NCBI GenBank assembly: GCA_026182355.1
Contig: JAPFBL010000034.1
Span: forward strand, 2,798,501 to 2,862,500
Reading direction: 5' to 3'
Source of the DNA: Hermatobates lingyangjiaoensis
Taxonomy: Eukaryota; Arthropoda; Insecta; Hemiptera; Hermatobatidae
DNA length: 64,000 bases
Numbering within the stretch: position 1 is the stretch's first letter; each line of letters begins with the position of its first letter. This document shows positions 35,401-46,805 of this stretch, piece after piece. The notes beneath the pieces are model-generated. The model made no database searches. It was not told where the DNA came from and worked only from the letters and a program-made list of their open reading frames with translations. Made by a program: the position numbers and the translations under genes.

Positions 35401-35640
35401 AGTCACTACAGAACTCACTTCGACATTTGGACATCCGTCGTCATCAGGATGAAGTGCGAATTACTCGCGTTGAGAGCAAACTGCTACTAGATATATATAT
35501 ATATATATAAAGATTTCACATAACACGTAAAATAGCAATCAATGATCAAACTACAATAAGAACCGCTTATTACTGTTGAAAGAACTTAGTCTTATTTTCC
35601 ATTTCTCATTTGGTTTGATCATATATATATTAATATACTC
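35396..35640. mobile_element. composite Penelope-like unit, second copy
   Basis: Same order as 29400-29650: family E' terminus (minus-strand CTGATGA at 35441-35447, with the same CAAA instead of GAAA), (TA)n, then a family A palindrome lacking its centre with the same junction (AGAACCGCTTATTAC). It was therefore copied as one block. Confidence 0.65.
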
Positions 35641-35895
35641 TATGTTTTTTATTGATGGCTAGGTCAAGTAAAAAAAATAAATCCATTTCTTAGGCCGACG
35701 TTTCGATGTATTTGTACATCATCTTCAGGGCTAAAATTATAGTGAGAACTATAATACAAGTTTACCAAAACAATCTAACACATAGAGAACTAACACAAAT
35801 TTTTGAGACCAACAGATACATACAAAAGGTTTTTTTTAATTCAGAGTTAAGAGTACACATCTATTTCAAAGTATCACAACAGGAAATTGTTTTAC
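35635..35895. mobile_element. Penelope-like fragment, family H, copy 2
   Basis: Near-duplicate of 35126-35400 with a better preserved hammerhead. The 69-codon frame at 35706-35915 is incidental. Confidence 0.6.
35693..35731 (-). ncRNA. hammerhead ribozyme motif, family H, complete
   Basis: Minus strand: GCC (35731-35729), CTGAAGA (35728-35722), extra T, perfect six-pair stem II GATGTA/TACATC with CAAA loop, GAA, stem III ACGT, C as the UH base, then GGC pairing with GCC. All core residues and a GUC-type cleavage site are present. Confidence 0.75.
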
Positions 35896-36085
35896 CCTGG
35901 AAAGCGTCAGTATAGTTGACTGTCCCTCCGTCAATTCACTTCTTCTCCTGAGGACGACCGCCATTACGGTCGAAATATTGAAAAGTGAGTCTTTGTTGTT
36001 TTCTGTTTAGTGTCACTTCTTTCCCATTTTAATCGTTATTTGTCCTGCCGGACCGATTTTTCGTTTATCATGGTAAATATATATT
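35896..36085 (+). mobile_element. Penelope-like terminal fragment, family F
   Basis: Family F right half: CCCTCCGTCAATTCACTTC, the hammerhead, AAAGTGAGTCTTTGTTG and the terminal TGTCCTGCCGGACCG. The left half is missing. Confidence 0.65.
35942..35985 (+). ncRNA. hammerhead ribozyme motif, family F
   Basis: CTGAGGA at 35948-35954, extra C, stem II GACCG/CGGTC with a CCATTA loop, GAA, stem III ATAT, T, GAAAAG. Differs from the 26581-26624 copy only in the stem II loop. Confidence 0.7.
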
Positions 36086-37255
36086 ATAGGAGTTATAATA
36101 ACATATATGATAGTCAATGATCCAACCACTAATATACTCGTATATATATAATGCGTATGTCCATGAGAGTGTTATGTGTGTCTATATTTTATTAGTTAAA
36201 TTATAATTATGAATTGAATAATCAAATTTAACTATTTGGTCTGATTTTGTTGACCACTTCCATTCCCTTTCAATGATTACTCAAATGAATAATTCTTACT
36301 TCATTCAAGTTTTGATTCAGTTAAAAGTAAAGAGCGGCATAACTTGCTTGACATTTGGTTATTAACTAATGTGACTCTCATTAATTACGCAGAAACAATT
36401 GTAAATGAAATCAAAATCCCAAAAATTATGAAATCTTTTCACTCCTCCATTGTATACATTTACATTTAATCGAACCTTTAGAGTGCGAGAAAGCGAGTGA
36501 GAGAACCTAAAATTGCAGACCTAATGATTTGCAAGTCAATTCATTGCTTCATTTTATATAAATTAGAAGCAGCCGATGAGTATTGTGAAATTATGGTTTA
36601 CTTTTAATTTCAAGTAGCATTTATTAATAATGTATTTAAACAATTGAACATTTCCATCTCTCACTCATTATTAAACGTCATAATTCATTATAATGTTTAA
36701 AATATCTGGGACAATCTTATATCTGGATAGTATTAGATACCTAAAGACATCATAAAACTTCCTGGTGTTTAATTTAGCTCCCACGTTGTAGTAGTTTTGC
36801 AAAGACTGCGTAACAGTTGCAGCTCTATTGAAAAATATTTATAAATCTGATTGCAACTTTTACGTACATGTACTAAAACTGTACTGGACATAGAGGGGTA
36901 GGGCATCCTATTCCACGGACCAGCATCCATTATTGTTGTGTTATTTTTAGGCTTCATATAAACGAGTAGGAAAAAAAATGTCATTGCTTTATTGATTGTT
37001 TCTGCCTAAGTGATGCTTTATTTTGAACCATTACTACAATTATCCATATCCCAAATAAATATGTTTTCTTTTTGAAACATACGTAAGAGTGAAATAAAAG
37101 TAAGTAATCGTTTTTCATCTTGGTCTTCACATTTCATGCACCACTCTCTGTTCTTCCGATCAACTCTCGCATATAATTCCTATTGCCGTATTGTTTTCCT
37201 GCAATTACTGTAAATTCATTTGAAGAAGGTTTTGTACTATAGATGTATATGTACT
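36086..37255. other. AT-rich intergenic DNA
   Basis: Nothing recognised. A segment at 36640-36790 recurs in diverged form at 37835-37945 (for example ATTATAATGTTTAAAATATCT). That suggests an old duplication of unknown origin. Confidence 0.45.
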
Positions 37256-37259
37256 CTTA

Positions 37260-37470
37260 TTTCATTAAAATGATTTCACAATAAACACGTGAAATAAACA
37301 TTAACATCGAAACCACAGTAAGAAGATCTTTCTACCGTATCAAGCCTTCTTCATCAGTGTCAAATCTCAACTGTTGAGATTTGACTCTGACGAAGAACGC
37401 TTGTGACGGTTGAAAAATCATAGCCTTTTCTAATTCTTACTAAGGTTTGGATGTTGATACCTTTACATAT
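37260..37470. mobile_element. Penelope-like foldback, family A, diverged
   Basis: Arms of about 95 bp meet at the short centre CAACTGTTGAG (37370-37380). The plus-strand hammerhead at 37383-37424 keeps CTGACGA and GAAA, but stem II (GAACG/CGGTT) and stem III (AAATCAT) are damaged. Confidence 0.6.
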
Positions 37471-39805
37471 AGTTATATTTATTTTATTTATAGTTAAACT
37501 ATCATGTTTTAAGCTAAACTAGCATTTAATGCAATTCTATTTTTAGCTTTTCTTATTTTGTTGATTTAATGAGAAGTACCTTTTTCATTATGCTGTTGAA
37601 AACTTATGTATCGCCTCTGTGTTTTAATTTTGATAACATATTTATCCATAGTACTTTTGATTTGAATACTAATATGGTTTGAACTTATGAAAATTCAGTG
37701 GATACTAGCTGCTTTGAGTTTAAACAATGTATATAAGTTCTTTCTCATAGTTATTTATTATTACATATATACCATTATTATTATTCAATTTTATTGTAAA
37801 CATTCATTAAGAATAATTAATTAAACGATTGAACATTTTCATCTCTTACTACATTATAATGTTTAAAATATCTAGGACTAATCCTAAATCTGGAAGGTAT
37901 TAGAAAACTAAAGGTATCCTACATGTTGAGCAATTTCACTCCCAGATATTAGCAGTTTTGCCAAAATTACCTTGCGGTTACAGCATTATTAAAAAATATT
38001 TATAAATCTGATTACATATGTAACTTTTTTGTAATAAAAGTTAATTATTTCATATAATCAATTATTATTATTCAATTTTATTGTAGAAATTTATCATTAA
38101 TCATTATGTTGATATAAAAGATTGCTTAGATGGCCAAGATTGATCAATGTTACTTTAATTTACTTCACTTTAAGTTCATTAAATTAAAAGACGAAGCTCA
38201 TAAAACTTAAAGTGATATTTTATTTTTTGTATATATCTGGCAAGTATGGTTCATTAGTCATACTGATTCTGAAGGCTCTAGATTGGGTTGGATGGTGGAA
38301 GTTTTCTTAATTACTTCTCGTATCAGTAAAGACTTTCTTAAAGCTATAATTTTCTCCGGATAATTAATGCTTCATCAAGATCTTAGGGCATTTAATGTTT
38401 CTACTCTTTCTATCACTTCAACATTAACTATGTTCACCTTAGTGAACATACTTCACTTACTCTTAACATTACGGATATGTTCACTTAATACAATATTGTC
38501 TACATGCCTCTTAGTATAATACTTGACATCCTTCATTATTACTTACATATCAAATCACTTCATAATGTAACATTGACTGCATGTACGTTTTACAAGACTT
38601 CACTAGACATTTGCAATGTACTATATTCTGCGTTTGTAGATCCGTGTTCTATAACCACTCTGGATCTTGATATATTTCCACGGGAGAATAAATCTGAGCA
38701 GCTCGTCCCACAGAGAGGACATTAAGCCGTCGGTCCCATGCCTGTAGGATGTCAAATCTCGTTAAATATCACTTCTCTAAATAAACTTGTGTTAGACAAT
38801 AATTTCTAATGTAGAATGTTTATTGTGTGCTATCAGAAAGAGCCAATGCTCAGTCTTTGTGTTCTCTTGTGGGTCACTGCTACTGCAATATAACCTAACT
38901 TTTACATTAGTACGATAATTCTCTTACCATGGAATTGACTACATACACATTATACTAACATTTGTTTTTTTTCTAGCAACACATAAGTATAATAATTTAG
39001 TAAATTTTAATATTGTAGGTTACTACAATATTGGTTACATATACATTAGTTAAATATTTAACCAGCTTAAACATATCGGACTTATTAACTAGAACATTAA
39101 CAATCGAAACGTAAATTTTGTATATTATTCCATTTATTATGATTATTCTCCATTAATTTCTAAAACAGAAATAAGCAAAAAAACATATATCAGTATTTAA
39201 AACAAAGAAAGAAACGATCAGTTGATGTATATTAAGTAACTTCACAGACTTTCACAGACAACAAATAAAATGTTTTTAGTTGGTTCAACTCATCATCCTT
39301 GTGGTACCCAAATCAAAAATAGTGAATAAAAGTTACCACAGATATCAAAAACAGAGGTCAGACAAAATAATATTATTCTGATTTATGTTTCCACCAAAAG
39401 CTAATCAAACTAATATTATTATATTGAGTTTATATTTTTTTTTGAAAATGTTAAAAAAAATATTGAAATTGCTAACAGCATAGTTTAAAAAAATGCCACT
39501 TATGAGCAATATTAAATAAAAGAGATATGCATGGTCAACATACTGTTGTTAAACTGACAAGTGTTACAGTACAAAAGAGATGTGTTCCTATACTTGTTTA
39601 TTGATTTCTATTACTTTAAGCTATTAAGGATAATCCAAAAAAAACAGGTCCTATTATAATTAAATTACAAGTAATAATCAAAAGAAATTTAATAATTTAT
39701 CAACTTTTCGTTTCAGTTCAAACAAAAAAAACATCTAACATTTCTAAATTGTTAAATAACTTTCTTGATATCACTATTAACTTGAATTGTGACTGGAAAA
39801 AACAT
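37471..39805. other. AT-rich intergenic DNA
   Basis: No gene or element recognised beyond the 37835-37945 copy of the 36640-36790 segment. Confidence 0.5.
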
Positions 39806-40187
39806 AGATCTATTAAAAAAATCAGCTGGTGCACAGTTGTTAGTGAAAACACCAAAAAACATTGCTCCGTGATAAAACGTCTTTAATTTATTCGGTTTTA
39901 AATCTTAAGATTTGTGAGTTAGTCTTTCCGACATAAAAGTGTCTGTTTTATAAGCACAATTGTTACCATCGGTAGCGGATGCGAGAAAGGCGACTTTTTG
40001 CTCTATTGACATCTGTGCCTGCTCTGCCTACCTGCTGTGCTGCCTTCAAACATATACTTGTAAAGAAGTTTTATTCCTTTGGCTTATTGTCTCAACAAAA
40101 TTCATTCAACAAGACCTGTTTAAATTGATCTTCGGAGAGCCCTGTCAAAGGTAATTCAATTCAGTTGTGCTTAATTACTAGTATAAC

Positions 40188-41384
40188 ATGAAAAAGAGAC
40201 GTAGTCGTTCACAGACACATTCCCCACCAAAAAATAAAAAAGTGGCTGTTGCTTTACAATCAGATCTAAATTTGAGTGCCAAACAACTTCCCAAGGTTAG
40301 TGTACCATCCACGAGCGGTGCTAACCTTGATTCAAATGTGTCTGTTCCATCATTCTTATCTCCTAACAAGTTTTCTGTTCTGTCAACGGAAATGTCAAAA
40401 GAAGAATCTACTTCAAGACTTCCACCCCCCACCTCCCATATAATTTAAAATCGGTGACAAATTTCCCAGATCTTATAAGAACTCTTACTGAACTGGTCGG
40501 TAAAGGTAATTTCGCTTGTAAATCAAGAGCAAGTGATGTTGCAATATATCCAAAAGAAGCAGAGGGATACCGCAAAATCAACTGTCATTTTAGAATGCTA
40601 AACATCCCCTTTCACACGTACCAGCTTAAACAAGACAAAGCGTTTAGAGTAGTAATAAGAAATATTCACCACTCCACTCCAATACAGACAATCCACGATG
40701 AACTAAAAGACTTAGGACATAATGTACGAAATATTACTAATGTTCTTCACAATGTGACGAAACAGCCTATGTCTCTCTTTTTTGTGGATCTAGAACCAAG
40801 CCATAATAATAAAGATATCTTTGAAATGACTTCCTTGTTCCATACCAAAGTTATTGTGGAAGAGCCATATAAAACGAAAAGAAATACCTCAGTGCAAAAG
40901 GTGCCAGCGTTATGGTCACACCAAAACTTATTGTAATCTAGCACCTCGTTGTGTGAAATGCGCAGGTCAGCATAGAACAGAGGACTGTATGAAGTCAAGA
41001 GATGAGCCGGCGAAGTGTGCCCTTTGTGAAGGCTGTCATCCTGCAAGTTACAGGGATGTGAAATCCACAAAAAACATACAGAAGAAGCTGAGGCGAAATT
41101 TTGACTCAACTGAAAGTCAAAAGACAAGAACTACTGGTATTTCTACGAACCCAGTCGTCAAGAACGTTAGCTATGCTAATGTCGTTGCAGCAGGAGCCAC
41201 ATCATCTGAACCACAGCAAGTACCTCACAAAATGCCTACCTTCATTCCTCCTCCCACACCTTCCTCCGATTTCACAGTCCTTCTTACATCCTTTTTAAAT
41301 GAACTAAAGTCAACTATCACTCCACTTATCTCCCTTCTCACCACAGTCATAACCAGTCTTGTTCCTGCTGTTGCTACCAAATGA
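40188..41384 (+). pseudogene. LINE ORF1 (Gag-like, CCHC zinc knuckles), two frameshifts
   Basis: Three open pieces join end to end: 40188-40448 (basic, Ser-rich N-terminus), about 40450-40890 (the domain before the knuckles, with RVVIRNIHHSTP) and about 40860-41384. The last holds C-K-R-C...H...C, then C-V-K-C...H...C, and a third knuckle C-A-L-C...H whose final Cys is replaced. The order is that of Jockey-clade ORF1 proteins, which bind RNA in the ribonucleoprotein. The breaks lie near 40448-40456 and 40860-40895. The stop TGA at 41382-41384 overlaps the ATG of ORF2. Confidence 0.75.
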
Positions 41385-44058
41385 ACACCTCCCCAACTAA
41401 GCAATCTTTAACTATCCTCCTCTGGAATGCCAACGGACTTACTCAACACAGACAAGAACTCGACATTGTACTACATGACAAGAAAATTGACATTGCACTA
41501 CTGACAGAAACCCACTTTACGTCCAGGTCATATTTTAAACTAAACTGACTACATCACATATCGCACTGACCATCCTGATAACACTGCCCATGGTGGAGTA
41601 GCTGTGCTTGTACGGAGGTCTCTCAAACACCACATCCTACCTTTTGTATCCACACCTGCCATGCAAGTATGCACAATCTGCCTTGAGTCCCATCCATACA
41701 ACTACAATGTCTCTTCAATATATTGCCCTCCAAACAAACGTATAACCCAAAGTGACCTTTCAAATATCTTTCAACACCTTTCACCTAAATTTATTTGTAG
41801 AGGGGATTTCAATTGTAAACACCAGTCATGGGGATGTCGAGTAACCACACCTCGGGGTTCTATTCTCCGTAAATCTCTTCTCAACTCATCTTATACTGTC
41901 CTAAGTCCTGGAACTCCTACATATTGGCCTTCTTCCACAGTCAAAAAAACCTGACCTGCTTGATATATTTGTCACTTCACCCATCTCAAAACTAAACCCT
42001 TACATCACAACTCTCCCAGACCTTTCCTCTGACCATTCACCCGTACTTCTATCATTATCTATTCATCCTATGAAAATTATTAATAATCAAACTCTACTCA
42101 ACGGACATATTGACTGGGAAAAATTTAGAGCCGAAATTGAACGACAGACTGACCTTAAAGTACGCCTCAAGACATCACGTGAAATAGATGACGCAATTAG
42201 TAAATTAACTCAAGATATACATGCTTGTATAAATAATGCTAAAGTCCCATCCAGACCAAAAAAGCACACCACATACCTACCAACATACCTCAGTGAATTA
42301 ATCCAAGCTAAACGACGAGCAAGAGCCAAATTGGCAGAGAAGTCGATACCCATCTGACAAACAAACATTTAACAGATTACAAAACCAACTAACTCGAGAC
42401 TTGAAGCAATATCGAAATTGTCTTTTCCAAAAATATACTGAAGCACTGAAACCCGAAGACAAGTCACTATGGACTGCCACTAGACGAATACTGTCCCATA
42501 AAAAAATTAGTACTCCGATCCTTACTGGCGACGATACCTGGGCAAAACGCGACTATGAGAAGGCCACAGTCTTCTCCAAACACCTTGAAACCCTTTTCAT
42601 TCCCAATTCAAATATAGAAGACCCTGATACTACAGCAAAAGTAACTGATGAACTTGTAGCCCCTTTACAGCTCTCTCTTCCACCCAAGTCATTCTCCCCA
42701 AATGAAGTCTCTTTAATAATTAAAAAACTACCATCAAAAAAATCTCCCGGTTATGACCTTATAACAAACGAAATAATCAAACAACTTCCCCTAAGGTCAT
42801 AATTTTCCTTACATATATATACAACTCTATCTTACGAACAACCTATTTCCCCATTCTGTGGAAATTTTCTATTATTCGCATGATCCCAAAGCCCCATAAG
42901 TCTCCACAACTATGTACGTCGTACCGCCCAATTAGTTTACTACCAACCATGGCCAAAATCTTTGAAAAATTATTTCTTCGAAGACTTCGTCCCATTTTAG
43001 AATCGAAAAATTTAATACCCTCTCACCAATTCGGGTTTCGATCTCAACACTCTACAATTCAACAATGCCACCGTATAGTTGATGTCATTTCCTCTACTCT
43101 TGAGAGGAAACAATACTGCTCAGCTGTCTTTCTTGATGAGGCGGAAGCCGTTGACAGGATTTGGCATGCTGGGTTGCCTTGGAAGCTCAAAAAAATACTC
43201 CCACATACTTACTACCTTATAATGCAGTCCTACCTCAACCACTGCTTTAGCCAAGTAATAGAAGGCTCTTGTCTTTCTCCAGTTATTCATATTAAAGCAG
43301 GAGTTCCGCAAGGAAGCATACTTGGACCAGTGCTATACTCCATATACACCTCCGACATTCCAGAATCTCCCCATACAGTCTTAGCCACATTTGCTGACGA
43401 CAAGGCAATCCTTTGCACAAATGACAGTCCTGAGCTAGCATCCTACTATATCCAGCAACACTTAAACGTTATAGAGTCATGGCTGAAGTGTTGGAGAATA
43501 CGCATTAACGAACAGAAAAGTGTTCACGTAACATTTACGTTGCGGCCAGATGCGTGTTCTCCAGTCTTCCTTAACCATATTCCGATCCCTCAAGCTACAA
43601 CCACCAAATACTTAGGACTGCACCTTGACAGACGTCTTACTTGGGCTCCCCATACCAAAATGAAAAGAACAGAACTAAACAGACGATATAGACTTTTAAT
43701 TCACTTACTTGATAATCGTTCAAAATTCACTACTGTCAATAAACTATTACTATATAAATCTATGATTATGCCTATTTGGAATTACGGAATTGAAATATGG
43801 GGAGCAACAAAATCTAGCAATGCCCAGAGGATACAAGCTCTTCAGTCAAAAATTCTTAGAAAAATTCTTCATTGTCCCTTTTACATACCAAATCAAACAA
43901 TCTATTCAGACCTCAGGATTTCAACAGTTCATCAAGTAGCAATATCTCGATACAAAGCCTTCCATAAAAATCTTTGTAGCAATAGCAATCCCTTAGTCCA
44001 AAACATCTCCTCAACAAATATTCCAGGAAATCCCCAAAGGCGCCTGAAGAGAAACTAG
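41381..44058 (+). pseudogene. LINE ORF2: AP-like endonuclease plus reverse transcriptase, several frameshifts
   Basis: It begins with the ATG overlapping the ORF1 stop. The endonuclease shows WNANGL and TETH before the first break at about 41548. It continues with YCPPN and GDFNCKHQSWG in 41550-41954, then SDHSPV near 42030 in another frame. A linker follows in 42070-42357 and 42350-42802. The reverse transcriptase (42880-44058) has YRPISLLP, a FLD motif, GVPQGSILGP and FADD, so the catalytic aspartates are kept. A C-terminal WNYGIEIWG segment follows. The residue after FLDEAEAVDR and FADDK differ from the usual Jockey consensus. Breaks lie near 41548, 41948, 42345 and 42800. The protein cannot be made in one piece. 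Confidence 0.8.
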
Positions 44059-44271
44059 CCAAGAGACTTATTAGTGTGAATTACTCTAGTGACTTGTAAA
44101 TTTAATCTAAGTTTCATAACATATTTCTCACGCCAGGAAGTATAATTACTGAATTATTTCTTCCCTCCTGCCTCCATGTGTAATGTATATATTTCCTTCA
44201 TCATTGTCACTGGTAATGTACATTTGCATTGTTGTGACTATGTAAAATAAAATTAAAAAAAAAAAAAAAAA

Positions 44272-44600
44272 TTTATTAAAAAAGTCTCCGCATTAATCTA
44301 ATATCTAAATTTTAAGTGAGTTAACTACACTCACAGTTAATCAATATGATAAGTTAATGTTATCATCTAAACCTTAATACAAATTATATAAAAACGGGAT
44401 CTTATTGAGAGATTTTTCACTATATATATTGAAAACTAAACAAACATCTGTCAATAATCTGCATTCAAACGAACTAATTGGAAAGATTTAAAGTCATTCC
44501 AGCAATGCAAACATGCCATATAAAGCAATAAACAGCTGTAAGTACTTTCTCTTTTTTTACAATAATTAAACAAGTGATGCAATCAGTGAAGTTATACGAC
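44272..44600. other. AT-rich intergenic DNA
   Basis: Nothing recognised between the LINE tail and the next foldback. Confidence 0.5.
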
Positions 44601-44835
44601 AATGAAAAAGGAAAACAATAAAGATAAATGATCTGAGGCCTCTCAAATTATGTCATCAGAGAGCAAACAATGTTAGAAATAAGAAGGCAACATAAAAGTT
44701 AACTAAATGAAAGGCGACCTTTCTTCTGTTTGACTTTTATGTTACCTTCTTATTTGTGACGTTTCCTCTCTGATGACATAATGTGAGAGGCCTCAGAGCA
44801 TTTATTTATACTGTCTTCCTTTTTCCTTGTGGTTT
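44601..44835. mobile_element. foldback, hammerhead-like variant, unassigned family
   Basis: Arms of about 95 bp share GAGGCCTCTC, ATGTCATCAGAGAG and AAGAAGG. Each reads outward CTCT, CTGATGA, a short segment, then GAG, AGGCCT, C, AGAG. Stem I (CTCT/AGAG) and a palindromic stem III fit the pattern of its neighbours, but GAG replaces GAA and stem II is poor. Confidence 0.45.
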
Positions 44836-44879
44836 CAATTTCATTGAATAACTATTTCATTATAAAATCGGAAAGTCAA

Positions 44880-45130
44880 TCCAAACTGGATATAGTATAT
44901 GTTCAAAATTGAAGAAAAGTAACACAAAGAGTATAAAAAACACACATGTCAAATTTTTGGGTAATCCGACTTCATGAGAAAAGAGAGAGGGAGACCAATC
45001 ACAATGTAGATGCAACGGAAAGCTGCCGGCCAAGAAGTCTATCTTTTGAACTCGTATTTATATTCAGCGTGGTACATTTTTGGTATATTTTTGATAGGTA
45101 CTCGTATTTTGTGATTGATTGATTCATTTC
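44880..45130. mobile_element. Penelope-like fragment, C-related family, decayed
   Basis: One arm of the element seen complete at 46265-46610, with TTTTTGGGTAATCCGACTTC and GAACTCGTATTT. The hammerhead core is mutated. Confidence 0.5.
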
Positions 45131-45795
45131 AATTGAACCATTGATTGATTCATTTCAATTTGGCTATCGTTAAGATATATCTTCAAACACTATGCGAAAG
45201 TATAATCGTAGTATTGGAGAATTAAAAAACTTCATTTATTTTACTGTGTTTGTATTCATTGTAATATCACAATATCACTAGTTCTCGCAGATTGAACATA
45301 ACAGTTGTTATTTTCTTTGTATTTTAATATTCTGCATTAATAATTCAGTAAATATTAGGACTAAATTTAACATGACATTCAAAGTGACCGGAAAAACGAA
45401 TTGAAATTAGTGCCAGTATTGAAGAGGAGAATGATAAATTCTCTTCCTTTTGTTTTAGTTTTACTAAAAAATCGTAAAGAAGTTTATCACACTAAGTGAT
45501 ATAAGCATGTTAAAGGTGATTAGGTTCAGTGAAGATGAAACATAGGTGTTTCAAAAATTTTAATAGACATCCACCCTACTATACGTTGAAAACTGTCATA
45601 AAAAATAGTTTCTGAGGACCTATCATGAGTCAATAAAGAAACAAAAAATTTCTCCTTTATGTTCACTATAATCTAAATGAAGAAAAATTCGGGCCAGTCA
45701 AAGAGCAATGGAAAAATTTTTTACTAAGGATTAAGAAAGAGGACAAAATAAGTAGTAAAATAATAAATAGAAAAACAGGAATAAAATATATTTTT
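45131..45795. other. AT-rich intergenic DNA
   Basis: Nothing recognised. Confidence 0.5.
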
Positions 45796-45799
45796 AATA

Positions 45800-45885
45800 T
45801 TAGAAATATAATATACCGTCTTACCTCGTACACTGCTGCTGTAGTTGTCGGACCGGTTTCGTGTGTTACCCATTTTCAACAAGAA
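45800..45885 (-). mobile_element. Penelope-like terminal fragment, family K
   Basis: Minus strand ends CGAGGTAAGACGGTAT and carries GAAACCGGTC, that is GAA, palindromic stem III ACCGGT and C, downstream of a degraded core (TTGTTGA). A trace of the same end is at 16100-16112. Confidence 0.45.
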
Positions 45886-46224
45886 ATGATCTGTTCTGAA
45901 ATGACGAAATGCATGAAAGTCTATTTTGACTATAGTATATGCACCAAATGGAAGTGGCCGGGAAATATCATGAAGATGAAGAACGGTAGGTGGGCAAGGA
46001 TAATTACTGACTGGTGTCCTGGAGAGGCTAGAACAAAAATGGGAAGACAAAGAAGATGGGAAGATGAATTTAAAGAGACAGCGGGGTCAATGCAGTTCGA
46101 TCTCTTGAGAAAGGAGATATTGAAATGGATAGGGAGAAGTAGGTCTAGCATCACCCCTGAAGAGGAACCACTAATTATAACAGACATACACAAAATTATC
46201 AAAACAAATATATTCTTTTATTAA
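45886..46224 (+). pseudogene. non-LTR reverse transcriptase C-terminal fragment
   Basis: This 112-codon open frame contains KWKWPGNIMKMKNGRWARII and GRQRRWEDEFKETAG. The K-W-x-W-x-G-x-I...GRW...RRW-x-D-x-F pattern is typical of the extreme C-terminus of non-LTR endonuclease-reverse transcriptases in insects (RTE/CR1-like elements). Only this tail remains, so it is a 5'-truncated relic. The last 25 codons read through into unrelated AT-rich DNA. Confidence 0.65.
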
Positions 46225-46264
46225 CAAGTGTTAATTGTTTTTGTGATATAAATAGCTATTATTA

Positions 46265-46610
46265 TAATAATTCACTGATAAAACGAAATACGATCCAAAC
46301 TGGACACAATACGAGTTCGAGATTAACAAAGAGCAACACACAAAGTAGGAAAACACACTTACAGACTCAAATTTTCGGGTAATCCGTCTTCATGAGAAAA
46401 GAGAATGGGAGACCAAGCACGTTGTAGGCGCAAGGGCAAGTAACCCTTACCCAAGTAACGGGTTACTTGCCGTTGCGCCTACAACGTGCTTGGTCTCCCA
46501 TTCTATTTTCTCATGAAGACGGATTACCCGAAAATTTGAGTCTGTAAGTGTGTTTCCCTACTTTGTGTGTTGCTCTTTGTTAATCTCGAACTCGTATTAT
46601 TATAATAATA
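46265..46610. mobile_element. Penelope-like perfect foldback, C-related family
   Basis: Arms of about 160 bp (46280-46442 and 46453-46610) are nearly perfect inverted copies meeting at the short centre GTAACCCTTACCCAAGTAAC. Each arm has TGAAGAC, a stem of GG/CC around ATTA, GAA, stem III AATT and T, then GAGTC. The first core C is replaced by A in both arms. Confidence 0.65.
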
Positions 46611-46659
46611 TATATGAACCAATTCCAAAATAAAGAATTAAATTTTAGGGTAAAAAGTT

Positions 46660-46805
46660 GTACCACAGACACTCACTCTTAGTTAATGCCTGAGGAAGAA
46701 ATGTGTTGTTTATACCATTAAACATTTTTATATATAGAAACCATTTCATTAGCTTTTTACCCTACAATGAGTAAATACCACATAATAACTGATTGCACTA
46801 CATTA
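46660..46805. mobile_element. Penelope-like terminal fragment, family D, decayed
   Basis: TTAATGCCTGAGGAAGAAA followed by TGTTGTTTATACC and the shared end ATTTCATTAGCTTTTTACCC (compare 23440-23475). Stem II and GAAACGCG are lost. Confidence 0.55.

Larger units (their letters stand above)
39821..44271 (+). mobile_element. Jockey-type non-LTR retrotransposon (LINE), frameshifted
   Basis: About 4.45 kb: 5' UTR to 40187, ORF1 with zinc knuckles, ORF2 with endonuclease and reverse transcriptase, 3' UTR and a poly(A) tail at 44254-44270. A 10-bp match TATTAAAAAA on both sides (39811-39820 and 44274-44283) may be the target-site duplication, though it is AT-rich. The length and domain order fit a nearly full-length Jockey element. 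At least five frameshifts make it non-autonomous. Confidence 0.85.
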
